64,000 nt of DNA from G963691885 sp963691885. GTDB taxonomy: Bacteria; Pseudomonadota; Alphaproteobacteria; UBA8366; Aestuariispiraceae. Location of the stretch: the NCBI GenBank assembly GCA_963691885.1, contig OY829843.1, positions 2,108,001-2,172,000 of the forward strand. Reading direction: 5' to 3'. Position 1 is the first letter of the stretch. Each line of letters begins with the position of its first letter. The position numbers and the translations under genes are program-made. The notes under the pieces are model-generated. The model made no database searches and was not told the DNA's origin. It worked only from the letters and a program-made list of their open reading frames with translations. Shown piece after piece: positions 34,604 through 43,641 of this stretch.

Positions 34604-35695
34604 ATGACCCAAATTCGTTTTAATCGTCGCGCCATTCTGGGCGCATTTGTGGGCGCTGCGGCGGCTACTGGGCTGGCCATTGCCCCTGCGCAGGCTGAAG
34701 ACCTGAAAGTCGGCTTTGTTTATGTCGGGCCAATCGGGGATCATGGCTGGACCTATCGTCACGATATAGGCCGTCTCGCCGTTGAAGAGGCGTTCGGGGA
34801 CCGCGTTTCCACCACTTATGTTGAGAGTGTTCCGGAAGGTGCCGATGCAGAGCGCGTCATCACACAGCTCGCCAATTCCGGGCATGGTCTGATCTTCACC
34901 ACCTCTTTTGGATATATGAACCCGACCATCAAGGTCGCCAAGCGCTTCCCGAATGTGAAGTTTGAACACGCCACCGGCTATAAACAGGCACCGAATGTCT
35001 CCACCTATTCCGGGCGCTTCTATGAAGGGCGCTTCGTGCAGGGTGTAATCGCCGGCATGATGACGAAGACCAATGTGGCGGGATATGTTGCGTCTTTCCC
35101 GATCCCGGAGGTTGTTCGCGGCATTAATGCATTCACACTGGGCATGAAGTCTGTGAACCCGGATGCAAGCCTGAAAGTCGTCTGGGTCAGCACCTGGTAC
35201 GATCCGGGTAAAGAGGGTGATGCCGCAAAGGCTTTGATCGACCAGGGTGCCGACATCATCACCCAGCATACCGACAGTCCTGCGCCCCTGCAGACCGCTG
35301 AAAACCGCGGCGTCATGGGCTTTGGTCAGGCCTCTGACATGATCCAGTTCGCACCGAAGTCACAGATGACGGCGAATATCGATGACTGGAACCCGTACTA
35401 TGTGGCCCGCACGAAAGCTGTCCTGGATGGGACCTGGGAAAGTGGTGATACATGGCATGGTTTGGCTGAAGGTATGCTGGCCATGGCACCGTTCACCAAT
35501 TTGCCTGCAGATGTTCAGAAAAAGGCTGAGGAAACCCTCGCGGCTTTGACCAGTGGCGAAATGCATGCCTTTGACGGACCGATCACGAATCAGGCCGGAG
35601 AGGTTGTTGCAAAAGCTGGCGAGCGTCTTGATGACGGCGTGCTCCTTGGCATGAATTACTACGTTGAAGGTGTTGAAGGCAGCTTGCCGAAGTAA
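34604..35695 (+). CDS. BMP-family ABC importer substrate-binding protein
   Basis: A 363-residue periplasmic binding protein of the BMP/PnrA family. The N-terminal signal has a twin Arg before the hydrophobic core (FNRRAILGAFVG), so Tat export is possible, and it ends APAQA. The mature part begins EDLKVGFVYVGPIGDHGWTY, a family hallmark, with FTTSFGYMNPTIKVA and ITQHTDSPAP further on. GGAG precedes the ATG. It is separated from the permeases by 98 nt, which allows higher expression from its own promoter. Ligand not determinable; nucleosides, purines or similar ring compounds are the family norm. Confidence 0.92.
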   Translation: MTQIRFNRRAILGAFVGAAAATGLAIAPAQAEDLKVGFVYVGPIGDHGWTYRHDIGRLAVEEAFGDRVSTTYVESVPEGADAERVITQLANSGHGLIFTTSFGYMNPTIKVAKRFPNVKFEHATGYKQAPNVSTYSGRFYEGRFVQGVIAGMMTKTNVAGYVASFPIPEVVRGINAFTLGMKSVNPDASLKVVWVSTWYDPGKEGDAAKALIDQGADIITQHTDSPAPLQTAENRGVMGFGQASDMIQFAPKSQMTANIDDWNPYYVARTKAVLDGTWESGDTWHGLAEGMLAMAPFTNLPADVQKKAEETLAALTSGEMHAFDGPITNQAGEVVAKAGERLDDGVLLGMNYYVEGVEGSLPK

Positions 35696-35722
35696 TCGCG
35701 CTTACAGGACAAGTGATGTTGG

Positions 35723-35758
35723 AGAGGCGGTCCCTGAAGGCCGCCTCTTCTCATTTCA
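35723..35758 (+). terminator. Rho-independent terminator after the BMP operon
   Basis: An 8-bp perfect stem, AGAGGCGG (35723-35730) and CCGCCTCT (35741-35748), extendable inward by CC/GG, followed by TCTCATTT. It stands 27 nt after the binding-protein stop codon. Confidence 0.75.
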
Positions 35759-35909
35759 GTTCCTGACATTCTTTTTGCGCTGTTGTACCTTTTTTCAGGA
35801 GTCGTTCGGCGATTCATATAGAGTATGCCAAAAGCGTGATGAGGAATTTTTTGCCCTGAAGACCATCGTCAAAACTGCCTGTCGTAATTGGACCTGCCAG
35901 CGTGGGGTG

Positions 35910-38435
35910 ATGGCGCTTGGCCGACTTGTCCTGCTTTTGTGTGTATTGGGTCTTTTCCCGTTATCGGCGGTGCATGCGCAATCTGATGATCTTGCAACTG
36001 TTCAGATTCCCGACGATGTCCTGAATTCCGCCCTTCTGGATGATTGGGACAAGACACTCGACGATGCCGACACTTATGTGTCCCTTGGTGTTTTCTCTGA
36101 TACCGAAATTGCTGAAATCCGCCTGTCTTTGCTTGGGATCGTTGATCGATCCGCTGAACTTCAGGTTGCCACCCAGCAGGTTCTGGAAACGATTGAGAAC
36201 AGGTTGGATGCGTTCGGTCCCCCGCCGGAAGAGGGGGACGAAGAGGAAGACCCGACCATTGCAAGTGAACGGGCGGAATTACAGCGCCAACTGCGTTCGT
36301 TGCGGTCCCAGATTGCCTTGGCTGAGATTGCCCAGGCGCGGGCTAATGAGTTGCAAACCGCCCTTGACGTTGTGCAGCGCAATCAATTTCTTGAAAGCGT
36401 CTTCAAGCAATTCCCGCTGCCGTACAATCCGGCGGTTTTGTTCGATGGCTTGTCGCGCATGGTCGAGGTCGCCGCCGATATCGCTGCGACGCCCAAACAG
36501 TTCTGGCAAAGCGTTCCAGACGAAACGATGGCATATCAGAACCTTGCCGGGTTCTTGTTTACCCTCGTTTTTGTTTTGCTTGTGGCCTTGGTCGTTCGAC
36601 GGTTCTTGTTAAGACGGTTCGGTATTGATCCGACAATTGAAGATCCCAGTTACACCAGACGCATTCTGGCCGCCATCGCCGAGGGGGTTGCCAGAGGGGT
36701 CATTCCATCTGCCTTGTTGCTGGCTGTGATCTATCGGGCGAATACAACGGTGGTTCTGGTGTCGGAACCGTTCGCCGAAATTCTATCCGCTTTTGCGGTG
36801 ATGTTGATTGTTTATGTATTGGCGCTGGAATTGCCAAAGGCGGCACTTTCGCCAAACAATCCCGGCTGGGGTTTGACGCGGTTGACCAAGGTATCAAGTC
36901 AACGATTGCTTCAATACTTGCGGCCTCTGGTCATACTCTACGTGCTGCGGGATTTTGGGGCGGCGGCAGCCTTCATCGCGGCCCCCAATCTGATAAATGA
37001 TAATCTGACCTCGGTTTATGTGACGATCACGGCCGTCCCTCTGGCAATATTCATCCTGCTTCTGTTGCGCCCGTCGGTTTGGCAACGTGATGCCGATGGC
37101 GAGGGGGAAGAGGCAGGAAGTGCAGCGGCGGTGGCGTCGCAGCCGGATGATGATCAGGAAGACGAGGCACCCTCATCGCGGTCCCGTTTCCTGCGGTTCT
37201 GCCGCTTTGTCCTGATCCTCTTTGCACTGACCGCCATGCTTGCTCCGGCGGTCGGCTATGTCGCGGTTTCCGATTATTTGATCAGCAATATTCTGTCGAC
37301 CGGGTTGATCGGTGGCTTGAGCTACATTGTGCGTGGCTTGCTGCGGGAACTGATTGCCCTGATGCTCAGTTCCGGATTTGTGCGGGACACTCTCGCCTGG
37401 GAACACAGCCTTCGCCTTCGCATCAAGTTCTGGCTGCGCTCCGTGATGGATGTGATCATCGCTGTTCTGGTTCTCTTGTCGATCCTGCCTGCCTGGGGGT
37501 TGCCGACAGAGATTGTGCTGCGCTGGGTGCGGTCCTTCTTTACTGGATTTGATATTGGTGGCGTGCGGTTGGCGCCGGCTGAAATTCTCTTCGGCTTTGC
37601 GATTTTCTTTGTCATTCTGGGCGTCGTGCGGGCGATCAAATTTGGGGTGGGAACCCGCATGCTGCCCCAGACCGGCATGGATCCCGGTCTTCAGAATTCG
37701 ATCACGACGGGGATTGGTTATATCGGGTTTGTCGCCGCGGCAATGATCGCCGTTTTGACGATGGGGGTTGATCTCTCCGGTATTGCCATTGTTGCCGGCG
37801 CCTTATCGGTCGGTATCGGTTTCGGATTGCAGAACATCGTCAATAACTTTGTGTCTGGCCTGATCCTGTTGATTGAACGCCCGATCAAGGTCGGGGACTG
37901 GGTGGTCGTCGGATCAATGGAGGGCACCGTTAAACAGATCAATGTCCGCTCAACCGAAATCGAGACCTTTCAACGGGCCTCTGTGATCATCCCGAATGCG
38001 GATATCATCTCCAGTTCGGTTACCAACTGGACGCATAAGGATCGGTATGGCCGCGTTGAGGTGCCGATCGGGGTTGCCTATGGAACGGATACCAAAAAGG
38101 TTGAGCAGACCCTGCTGGAGGTTGCGCGAAACCATGATCGGGTTATGCGCTATCCCGGACCGTTTGTCGTGTTTAAGGATTTTGGGGCCAGTTCGCTCGA
38201 TTTCGAACTTCGGGCGTATACGAATGACGTTTTATGGAAGGTGATTATTGCCAGTGACATGCGCCATACGATCAATGAACGGTTTGCAGAGGAAGGGATC
38301 GAAATTCCGTTTCCTCAGCGGGTCGTTCACATGGCACCCCCCGTTATGGAATCCAAGCCACCAAAAGAAGAACCACCGCTGGACCCCTCTGAAACACCGG
38401 ATGCGCCGCCCGATACGAAGCCATCCAGCAACTAG
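35910..38435 (+). CDS. MscS-family mechanosensitive ion channel, large form
   Basis: An 841-residue membrane protein. A signal peptide ends in AVHA, followed by a periplasmic helical domain rich in Glu and Gln with coiled-coil character (ERAELQRQLRSLRSQIALAE). Many membrane helices fill residues 200-650. The C-terminal MscS core has the pore helix SGIAIVAGALSVGIGFGLQN, then NNFVSGLILLIERPIKVGDW and the beta domain. The tail is Pro-rich. Such channels release solutes on hypo-osmotic shock. ATG 35910 is used; a GTG three bases earlier is equally possible. It lies 47 nt before ectoine hydrolase, which fits an osmolyte-linked locus. Confidence 0.92.
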   Translation: MALGRLVLLLCVLGLFPLSAVHAQSDDLATVQIPDDVLNSALLDDWDKTLDDADTYVSLGVFSDTEIAEIRLSLLGIVDRSAELQVATQQVLETIENRLDAFGPPPEEGDEEEDPTIASERAELQRQLRSLRSQIALAEIAQARANELQTALDVVQRNQFLESVFKQFPLPYNPAVLFDGLSRMVEVAADIAATPKQFWQSVPDETMAYQNLAGFLFTLVFVLLVALVVRRFLLRRFGIDPTIEDPSYTRRILAAIAEGVARGVIPSALLLAVIYRANTTVVLVSEPFAEILSAFAVMLIVYVLALELPKAALSPNNPGWGLTRLTKVSSQRLLQYLRPLVILYVLRDFGAAAAFIAAPNLINDNLTSVYVTITAVPLAIFILLLLRPSVWQRDADGEGEEAGSAAAVASQPDDDQEDEAPSSRSRFLRFCRFVLILFALTAMLAPAVGYVAVSDYLISNILSTGLIGGLSYIVRGLLRELIALMLSSGFVRDTLAWEHSLRLRIKFWLRSVMDVIIAVLVLLSILPAWGLPTEIVLRWVRSFFTGFDIGGVRLAPAEILFGFAIFFVILGVVRAIKFGVGTRMLPQTGMDPGLQNSITTGIGYIGFVAAAMIAVLTMGVDLSGIAIVAGALSVGIGFGLQNIVNNFVSGLILLIERPIKVGDWVVVGSMEGTVKQINVRSTEIETFQRASVIIPNADIISSSVTNWTHKDRYGRVEVPIGVAYGTDTKKVEQTLLEVARNHDRVMRYPGPFVVFKDFGASSLDFELRAYTNDVLWKVIIASDMRHTINERFAEEGIEIPFPQRVVHMAPPVMESKPPKEEPPLDPSETPDAPPDTKPSSN

Positions 38436-38482
38436 TCTCAAACCGATCCATCCATTATGGGACTGACGACCAAAGGGTTATT

Positions 38483-39664
38483 ATGCCAGATATCGCATTA
38501 AACTTTGACCGTGCTGAGTATCAGGCCCGCCTGCAAAAAACCCGCAAGGCAATGGCGGAGCGGGACCTTGATCTTTTGCTGGTCAGCGATCCGTCCAATA
38601 TGAACTGGCTGACCGGATATGATGGCTGGTCATTCTATGTTCATCAATGTGTCCTGGTTCCGACGCAGGGTGAACCGATCTGGTACGGCCGTAAACAAGA
38701 TGCCAATGGTGCTTTAAGGACGGCCTGGATCTCGTCAGAAAATATCTATGGATACCCTGATCATTACGTCCAGTCGCCGGACCGTCATCCAATGGATTTT
38801 CTGTCAGGTCTTATGCTCGATCACGGGCTTGGGAGGGGTCGTATTGGTGTCGAGTTGGACAATTACTATTATTCTGCAGCGGCGCATGCCGCACTTGTTC
38901 GAGGGTTGCCGGATGCCGAGTTCATTGATGCTACGGCATTGGTCAATTGGCAGCGTGCCGTAAAGTCCGAGCGTGAACTGTCCTATATGCGCCAGGCCGG
39001 CAAGATCGTAACGGCCATGCATGAGAGCATTCTGGAACATGTGCGCCCGGAAATGCGGAAATGCGACCTGGTGGCCGAAATTTACAAGACCGGCATTAAG
39101 GGTACTGACGAGGGCGGAGGAGATTATCCCGCGATTGTACCGCTGCTTCCTTCGGGCCCGGCGGCCTCTGCCCCGCATTTGACCTGGGATGATGATCCGA
39201 TGGTTGTGGGTGAGGGGACGTTTTTTGAAATTGCCGGCTGTTACAAACGATATCATTGCCCTCTGTCCCGGACTGTGTTTCTAGGCACGCCGCCAGACGA
39301 TTTTCTACGCGCCGAAGAAGCGGTATTGGAAGGTATGGAGGCCGGGCTTGCCATGGCGCGATCCGGGAATTTATGTGAAGATATCGCGTCAGCTTTTTTT
39401 GGCGTTCTGAAAAAGTTCGGTATCGAGAAAGATAATCGTGCGGGCTACCCAATCGGTGTCTCCTACCCGCCGGATTGGGGTGAACGCACCATGAGCATTC
39501 GGTCTGGCGACAAGACGGTGTTGCAGGAAAATATGACATTTCACTTTATGACGGGACTCTGGCTTTCAGATTGGGGCCTGGAAATTACAGAGAGCCTCGT
39601 CATTCGCGATGGAGCACCGGATTTATTGGCGACTGTGCCACGTGCGCTTGTTGTTCGTGATTGA
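38483..39664 (+). CDS. doeA: Ectoine hydrolase DoeA
   Basis: A 393-residue M24-fold hydrolase that opens the ring of ectoine to N-acetyl-L-2,4-diaminobutyrate. It has NWLTGYDGWSFYVHQ, MDFLSGLMLDHGLG, GGGDYPAIVPLLPSG, AGCYKRYHCPLSRTVFLG and YPPDWGERTMSIRSGDKTVL, all matching DoeA/EutD in order and spacing as I recall them. The canonical M24 metal ligands are not all present, as in the creatinase-like members. It is followed after 14 nt by doeB. No EnuR/AsnC-type regulator or ectoine transporter is adjacent. Confidence 0.93.
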   Translation: MPDIALNFDRAEYQARLQKTRKAMAERDLDLLLVSDPSNMNWLTGYDGWSFYVHQCVLVPTQGEPIWYGRKQDANGALRTAWISSENIYGYPDHYVQSPDRHPMDFLSGLMLDHGLGRGRIGVELDNYYYSAAAHAALVRGLPDAEFIDATALVNWQRAVKSERELSYMRQAGKIVTAMHESILEHVRPEMRKCDLVAEIYKTGIKGTDEGGGDYPAIVPLLPSGPAASAPHLTWDDDPMVVGEGTFFEIAGCYKRYHCPLSRTVFLGTPPDDFLRAEEAVLEGMEAGLAMARSGNLCEDIASAFFGVLKKFGIEKDNRAGYPIGVSYPPDWGERTMSIRSGDKTVLQENMTFHFMTGLWLSDWGLEITESLVIRDGAPDLLATVPRALVVRD

Positions 39665-39678
39665 AAAGGCAATTTTGA

Positions 39679-40683
39679 ATGTCTGAGAACGCAAACCCCA
39701 TAACAGCAGATGTGGATTTTGAGGCCGCAGGCGTCCAGCACGGTCATCTGTCCCTGCCCTGGTCATCTGATGACAGTGCCTGGGGATCTATCGTGATCCC
39801 CATCATTGTTGTCGCCAACGGGTCCGGCCCGACAATGCTGATGACCGGTGCCAATCACGGTGATGAATATGAGGGGCCAATCGCGCTGACAAATTTTGCT
39901 CGTGAGGTTGCGTTATCTGATGTGCAGGGACGTATTATCATCATTCCAGCCTTGAACTATCCGGCATTTCGCGCGGCGAAGCGGAACTCACCGCTGGACG
40001 GCGGGAATATGAACCGCAGCTTTCCCGGTGATCCGCGCGGCGGGCCCACCGGGAAGATTGCTCATTATGTGTGTTCAGCACTTTTGCCGATGACGGACCA
40101 TGTCCTGGACATTCATTCCGGGGGCAGCACGCTGGAATTTTTGCCATTTGCCTGTTCGCATGAACTGCCGGACAAGGGCCAGAATGAAGCGGCATTCGAG
40201 GCGATGAAAGCGTTCCGGGCACCCTATGGCTTGCAGTTGCTGGAGCTGGATATGGTGGGGATGTTCGACGGTGTGGTGGAAGATCAGGGTAAGGTCTTTG
40301 TCAGCACCGAACTGGGTGGTGGCGGGTCAACCACAGCCGCGAGCGTCGCGATCGCGAGGCGGGGGATTGAGAATATGCTTCGGCATTTCGGAATATTGAA
40401 AGGCGATCTGGAAGGTGCGGAAACGCGCCTGCTTTCCATGCCCGACGGGGATTGTTTCATTCGTTCGGAAGTTTCTGGGCTGGTCGAATGGGCTGTTGAT
40501 TTGGGGGATGTCGTCAAGAAAGGCGACCTAGTTGCCCGCGTTCATAATCTGGAGCGCAGTGATGTGGAACCAGTTAGTCATGTCGCGAAGAAATCGGGTA
40601 TCGTGTTGGGACGCCGGTTTCCGGGTCAGACCCGGTTTGGGGACACGCTGGCTGTCATTGCTGTGGATGGCGGGCAGGGGTAG
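39679..40683 (+). CDS. doeB: N-alpha-acetyl-L-2,4-diaminobutyrate deacetylase DoeB
   Basis: A 334-residue succinylglutamate desuccinylase/aspartoacylase-family enzyme that removes acetate from the DoeA product. Zinc ligands lie in TGANHGDEYEGP (His, Glu) and VLDIHSGG (His); NYPAFRAAKRNSPLDGGNMN and RSFPGDPRGGPTGKIAHYV are family marks. Together with doeA it yields L-2,4-diaminobutyrate; the next enzymes (transaminase DoeD, dehydrogenase DoeC) are not in this window. Confidence 0.93.
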   Translation: MSENANPITADVDFEAAGVQHGHLSLPWSSDDSAWGSIVIPIIVVANGSGPTMLMTGANHGDEYEGPIALTNFAREVALSDVQGRIIIIPALNYPAFRAAKRNSPLDGGNMNRSFPGDPRGGPTGKIAHYVCSALLPMTDHVLDIHSGGSTLEFLPFACSHELPDKGQNEAAFEAMKAFRAPYGLQLLELDMVGMFDGVVEDQGKVFVSTELGGGGSTTAASVAIARRGIENMLRHFGILKGDLEGAETRLLSMPDGDCFIRSEVSGLVEWAVDLGDVVKKGDLVARVHNLERSDVEPVSHVAKKSGIVLGRRFPGQTRFGDTLAVIAVDGGQG

Positions 40684-40686
40684 ATC

Positions 40687-41388
40687 ATGGAACGATATGC
40701 CATTTTTGCCGCACCTGAAGAAGGCAGCGCCTTTCACCTGTTTGGCGCCCAATGGCTTGGCTGGGATCCGGTGTCCGGAACCATTCCTGCATCCCTTGAA
40801 CCTGTGTCCCAGAGCCAATTGGATTGGGACGGCCTGACGCGCGTGCCGAGGCGGTATGGTTTCCATGGCACATTGAAACCGCCCTTCGCGCTTCGCGGTG
40901 GTGTTGATAGAGCCGCTCTTGAAGAGGCGGTTGCGGGGTTCGCACGCGGCACCGCCCCCGTGACGCTCAGACCGTTGATCTTGCGCAGGCTTGGACGCTT
41001 TCTGGCGCTTGTCCCGGACCCGGATGATGAGAACACGCGGGTATTGTCCTCTCTCGCGGGGCGTTGCGTTATGGAACTGGACAGGTTCCGTCTGCCAGCA
41101 GGTGCGGCTGATCTCGCAAAGCGTCGGGCAAAGGGGCTGACGCCTCGACAGGATGAGTTGCTGGAAACCTGGGGATATCCTTATGTCTTGGATGAGTTCA
41201 GATTTCACCTGACCCTGACAGGATCAATTGAGACTGCGACAGATTTGGCCGCAGCGGAGACGCTGCTGGATGAATTGACACAACCGTTCAGGCAGCAACC
41301 GTTCGAGATTTATGAGCTTTGCCTGTTTGGCGATCCGGGAAATGGCGAGGGCTTTCGCATTTTGAACCGTTTCCGGCTGGGATCGTAA
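40687..41388 (+). CDS. DUF1045 family 2H phosphoesterase, phosphonate-associated
   Basis: A 233-residue member of the DUF1045 family commonly found in phn clusters. It carries both His motifs of the 2H phosphoesterase superfamily: HGTLKPPF and HLTLTG. 2H enzymes open cyclic phosphodiesters. In the C-P lyase route, PhnP must hydrolyse 5-phosphoribosyl 1,2-cyclic phosphate before PhnN acts; no phnP is seen here, so this protein is a good candidate for that step. It starts 3 nt after doeB, so it is transcribed with the ectoine genes and convergent to phnN. The proposed activity is inference. Confidence 0.85.
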   Translation: MERYAIFAAPEEGSAFHLFGAQWLGWDPVSGTIPASLEPVSQSQLDWDGLTRVPRRYGFHGTLKPPFALRGGVDRAALEEAVAGFARGTAPVTLRPLILRRLGRFLALVPDPDDENTRVLSSLAGRCVMELDRFRLPAGAADLAKRRAKGLTPRQDELLETWGYPYVLDEFRFHLTLTGSIETATDLAAAETLLDELTQPFRQQPFEIYELCLFGDPGNGEGFRILNRFRLGS

Positions 41389-41406
41389 CGCGGCTTAGCC
41401 CTGCTT

Positions 41407-41826
41407 TTATTCTTTGTTTTCTCTGCCGCTTGCAGCTTCCCGTTCTGCAATAATTTCTTCGATTTTTTGATAGGTTTCATCAAACTCGTCGCGGGCGTCT
41501 TCCCAGGCCTCGCCTGTGGCGTCCTGCATCCGCTCTGAGGCGTCACGGGCCTTGGCCATTAAAACGTCGAGTTCTTCATCCGCTTCTTCCGCGGTTTCGG
41601 ATGTGGCCTCTTTCAGGTCTTCCCAGCGTTCGCCCATATCCTCCATCAGGTCTTCCGATGCGGCTGATGCTTGCTCGGCTTTCTCGGCGCTATAGGCCTT
41701 GACGCTTTCCCAAAGCTGTAAAGCACTCTCGGTGACTGAGGGTTCGCTGGCTTGCGCTTGAGTGGCGGATATCGTGCCGGCAAGAAACAGGCTGGCAAAT
41801 GCAGCGGTTCGGGAAATGGGGCGCAT
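41407..41826 (-). CDS. Small secreted acidic helical protein of unknown function
   Basis: A 139-residue protein with a signal peptide (ISRTAAFASLFLAGTISA, cleavage likely after QAQA) and a highly charged, Glu/Asp/Ala-rich mature part predicted to be all helix. Three Trp-containing segments recur: LWESVKAYSAE, RWEDLKEATSE and AWEDARDEFDE. This resembles amphipathic apolipoprotein-like or coiled-coil repeats. GGAGA lies 8 nt before the ATG. It stands between DUF1045 and phnN on the phn strand. I do not recognise the family. Confidence 0.75.
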   Translation of the reverse strand: MRPISRTAAFASLFLAGTISATQAQASEPSVTESALQLWESVKAYSAEKAEQASAASEDLMEDMGERWEDLKEATSETAEEADEELDVLMAKARDASERMQDATGEAWEDARDEFDETYQKIEEIIAEREAASGRENKE

Positions 41827-41890
41827 GATCAGAAATCTCCAAGGTTCAAATAACTATTGAGATATTGGATTCGGTTTTGATCCTGCAAGT

Positions 41891-42466
41891 TTATTGTCGC
41901 GTCGCATCCCCTGTGACTTCAATGAATTTTGCGATTGAAACCTCTAATTCTCCATTATTTTTAAGAGTATAAATGCGTTCGCCATGGGGAACCGGTGGTG
42001 GAGAATGTCTTAATCTTGCCTCAATTTCCGCGGCTGATTCGCGACCCCGGCCGGCCAGGCGATGGGCCAGAATATCCACCCGTGCGGTAATGTTGATCAC
42101 AATCGCTGTCGGAAACTTTTCTCTGGCCTGGCCGATTACGCTGCGAGAGATATTGGCAATGACGATTTTGCCCGTGTCGAGGTCATTTCTGATGCTGGTC
42201 GGGATCCCGTAGGACAAGCCGTGGGCCTTCCAATGCAGGACAAACTCACCTTGCCCTAACAAATCAGCAAATTCCTCTTCCGTGGCAGCCTTATGGTTTT
42301 CGCCGCCTGCGCCAGCCGGTCTGGTTATGGTGCGACGGACCCTGATGGCGCGGTTTTTGAGCTGCGGCATGGTGATCGCGCCGTCGATAACGCTATCCTT
42401 GCCTGCCCCGCTTGGGCCGACAACGAGAACCAGCAGGCCTGTGTCGTGGGATACGGGGTCAGCCAA
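41891..42466 (-). CDS. phnN: Ribose 1,5-bisphosphate phosphokinase PhnN
   Basis: A kinase of about 191 residues that turns ribose 1,5-bisphosphate into PRPP at the end of the C-P lyase pathway. The P-loop is VVGPSGAGKDS; VLHWKAHGLSYGIP and HRLAGRGRESAAEIEARL are typical of PhnN. The start is uncertain: a TTG at 42466 overlaps the phnM stop by 8 nt, while a GTG at 42490 would overlap by 32 nt and add eight residues. The shorter form agrees with usual PhnN length. Last gene of phnGHIJKLMN. Confidence 0.9.
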   Translation of the reverse strand: MADPVSHDTGLLVLVVGPSGAGKDSVIDGAITMPQLKNRAIRVRRTITRPAGAGGENHKAATEEEFADLLGQGEFVLHWKAHGLSYGIPTSIRNDLDTGKIVIANISRSVIGQAREKFPTAIVINITARVDILAHRLAGRGRESAAEIEARLRHSPPPVPHGERIYTLKNNGELEVSIAKFIEVTGDATRQ

Positions 42467-43598
42467 TACGCTCGCCCAGACGCCAAACACCCCGGATCAG
42501 CGGATGGTGGGGTGTGTGCTTTATTCGAACCAGGTCCGCCAATAATCCCGGCGCCAGTTCACCGCGATCTTCCAACCCGGCCGCGCGGGCGGGCGTCGAA
42601 GTGACCGTTGAGATGGCGCGCGGCAGATCGTATCCGACATCCTCATGCAGAAGCATGGCACCGTGGAGCAGACTGATCGGTGCGTAATCGCTTGAGATGA
42701 CATCAAGCAATCCTTGTTCTGCCAATTCGCGGGCTGAAACATTGCCGGAGTGGGACCCGCCCCGAACGAGGTTTGGTCCCCCCATCATCACCGCTAGACC
42801 TGCATTATGGGATGCGCGTGCTGCGTCAACAGTGGTCGGGAATTCGGCAATGGTCATGCCGTCGCGCACGGCCTCGGCGACATGATCGTCTGTTGCATCA
42901 TCATGACTGGCAAGCTGGACCCCGCGTTTATGGGCAACGTCAACCACATAAGTCCGGTTAGGCGCAGAATGGGCCTTTTGATCTTCGATGCGCGACTTCA
43001 TGAAGGCATCCATCTCAGCATCAGTGAATCCCAGTTTGTCTTTGTAATAGTCGCGATAAATTTCCAGGGTCATAAACTGGCGCTGTCCCGGTGTATGATC
43101 CATCACGGAAAACAAGCCCAGCGCTTCGTTTTCAACGAGCGGGTCGAGCGCATCTTTCATGTCGGGATCCGAAACCTCACAACGCAGATGCACGATATGA
43201 TCGGCTTTTGTCAGGTTCTGCTCCCGGGCGGTGGAAATCGCGTCAACCATCCTTTGAAGATTTCTTTTGCGGACCCCGCCAGAATTGATGTCGCCGACTG
43301 CCATTGCATCAAAGACGGTCGTTATGCCCGAGGCAACGATCCCGGCATCATGGGCGATCATTGCAGAAATCGCGGGCCAGGGCGCCTTGGGCCGTGGCAG
43401 CATATGCCCTTCCAGTGTGTCTGTGTGCAGCTCAACGAGGCCTGGAATAAGCAAATCTCCGTCGAGATCGATGGCACTCCCGTTTCGGGCGCTGCCGGTC
43501 TCAATTTCCGCAATTTTTCCGTCGCGCACGACAAGGGTGCCATCAATTACGGCGTCCTTGGTAACAATTCGACCATTGGTGAAAACCACTTCAGTCAT
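42459..43598 (-). CDS. phnM: Alpha-D-ribose 1-methylphosphonate 5-triphosphate diphosphatase PhnM
   Basis: A 379-residue amidohydrolase-superfamily enzyme that releases pyrophosphate from the PhnI/PhnGHL product. The metal motif is VELHTDTLEGHMLPRP; the conserved DHTPGQRQF, HDDATDDHV and SSDYAPISLLHGA segments are PhnM signatures. ATG 43598 is used; a TTG at 43625 would add nine residues of poor fit. Confidence 0.94.
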   Translation of the reverse strand: MTEVVFTNGRIVTKDAVIDGTLVVRDGKIAEIETGSARNGSAIDLDGDLLIPGLVELHTDTLEGHMLPRPKAPWPAISAMIAHDAGIVASGITTVFDAMAVGDINSGGVRKRNLQRMVDAISTAREQNLTKADHIVHLRCEVSDPDMKDALDPLVENEALGLFSVMDHTPGQRQFMTLEIYRDYYKDKLGFTDAEMDAFMKSRIEDQKAHSAPNRTYVVDVAHKRGVQLASHDDATDDHVAEAVRDGMTIAEFPTTVDAARASHNAGLAVMMGGPNLVRGGSHSGNVSARELAEQGLLDVISSDYAPISLLHGAMLLHEDVGYDLPRAISTVTSTPARAAGLEDRGELAPGLLADLVRIKHTPHHPLIRGVWRLGERIG

Positions 43599-43641
43599 TT
43601 GAAAATCCAGTTCAGTACAAGACAATTACAGAGGGTTTGAA

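Noticed and set aside
30891..35695. The BMP importer as the missing phosphonate transporter
   Set aside because: Two ABC cassettes in one protein and a BMP binding protein are the nucleoside-type architecture, not PhnCDE.
42807..43640. A 277-codon open frame on the plus strand
   Set aside because: Antisense to phnM with no family resemblance.
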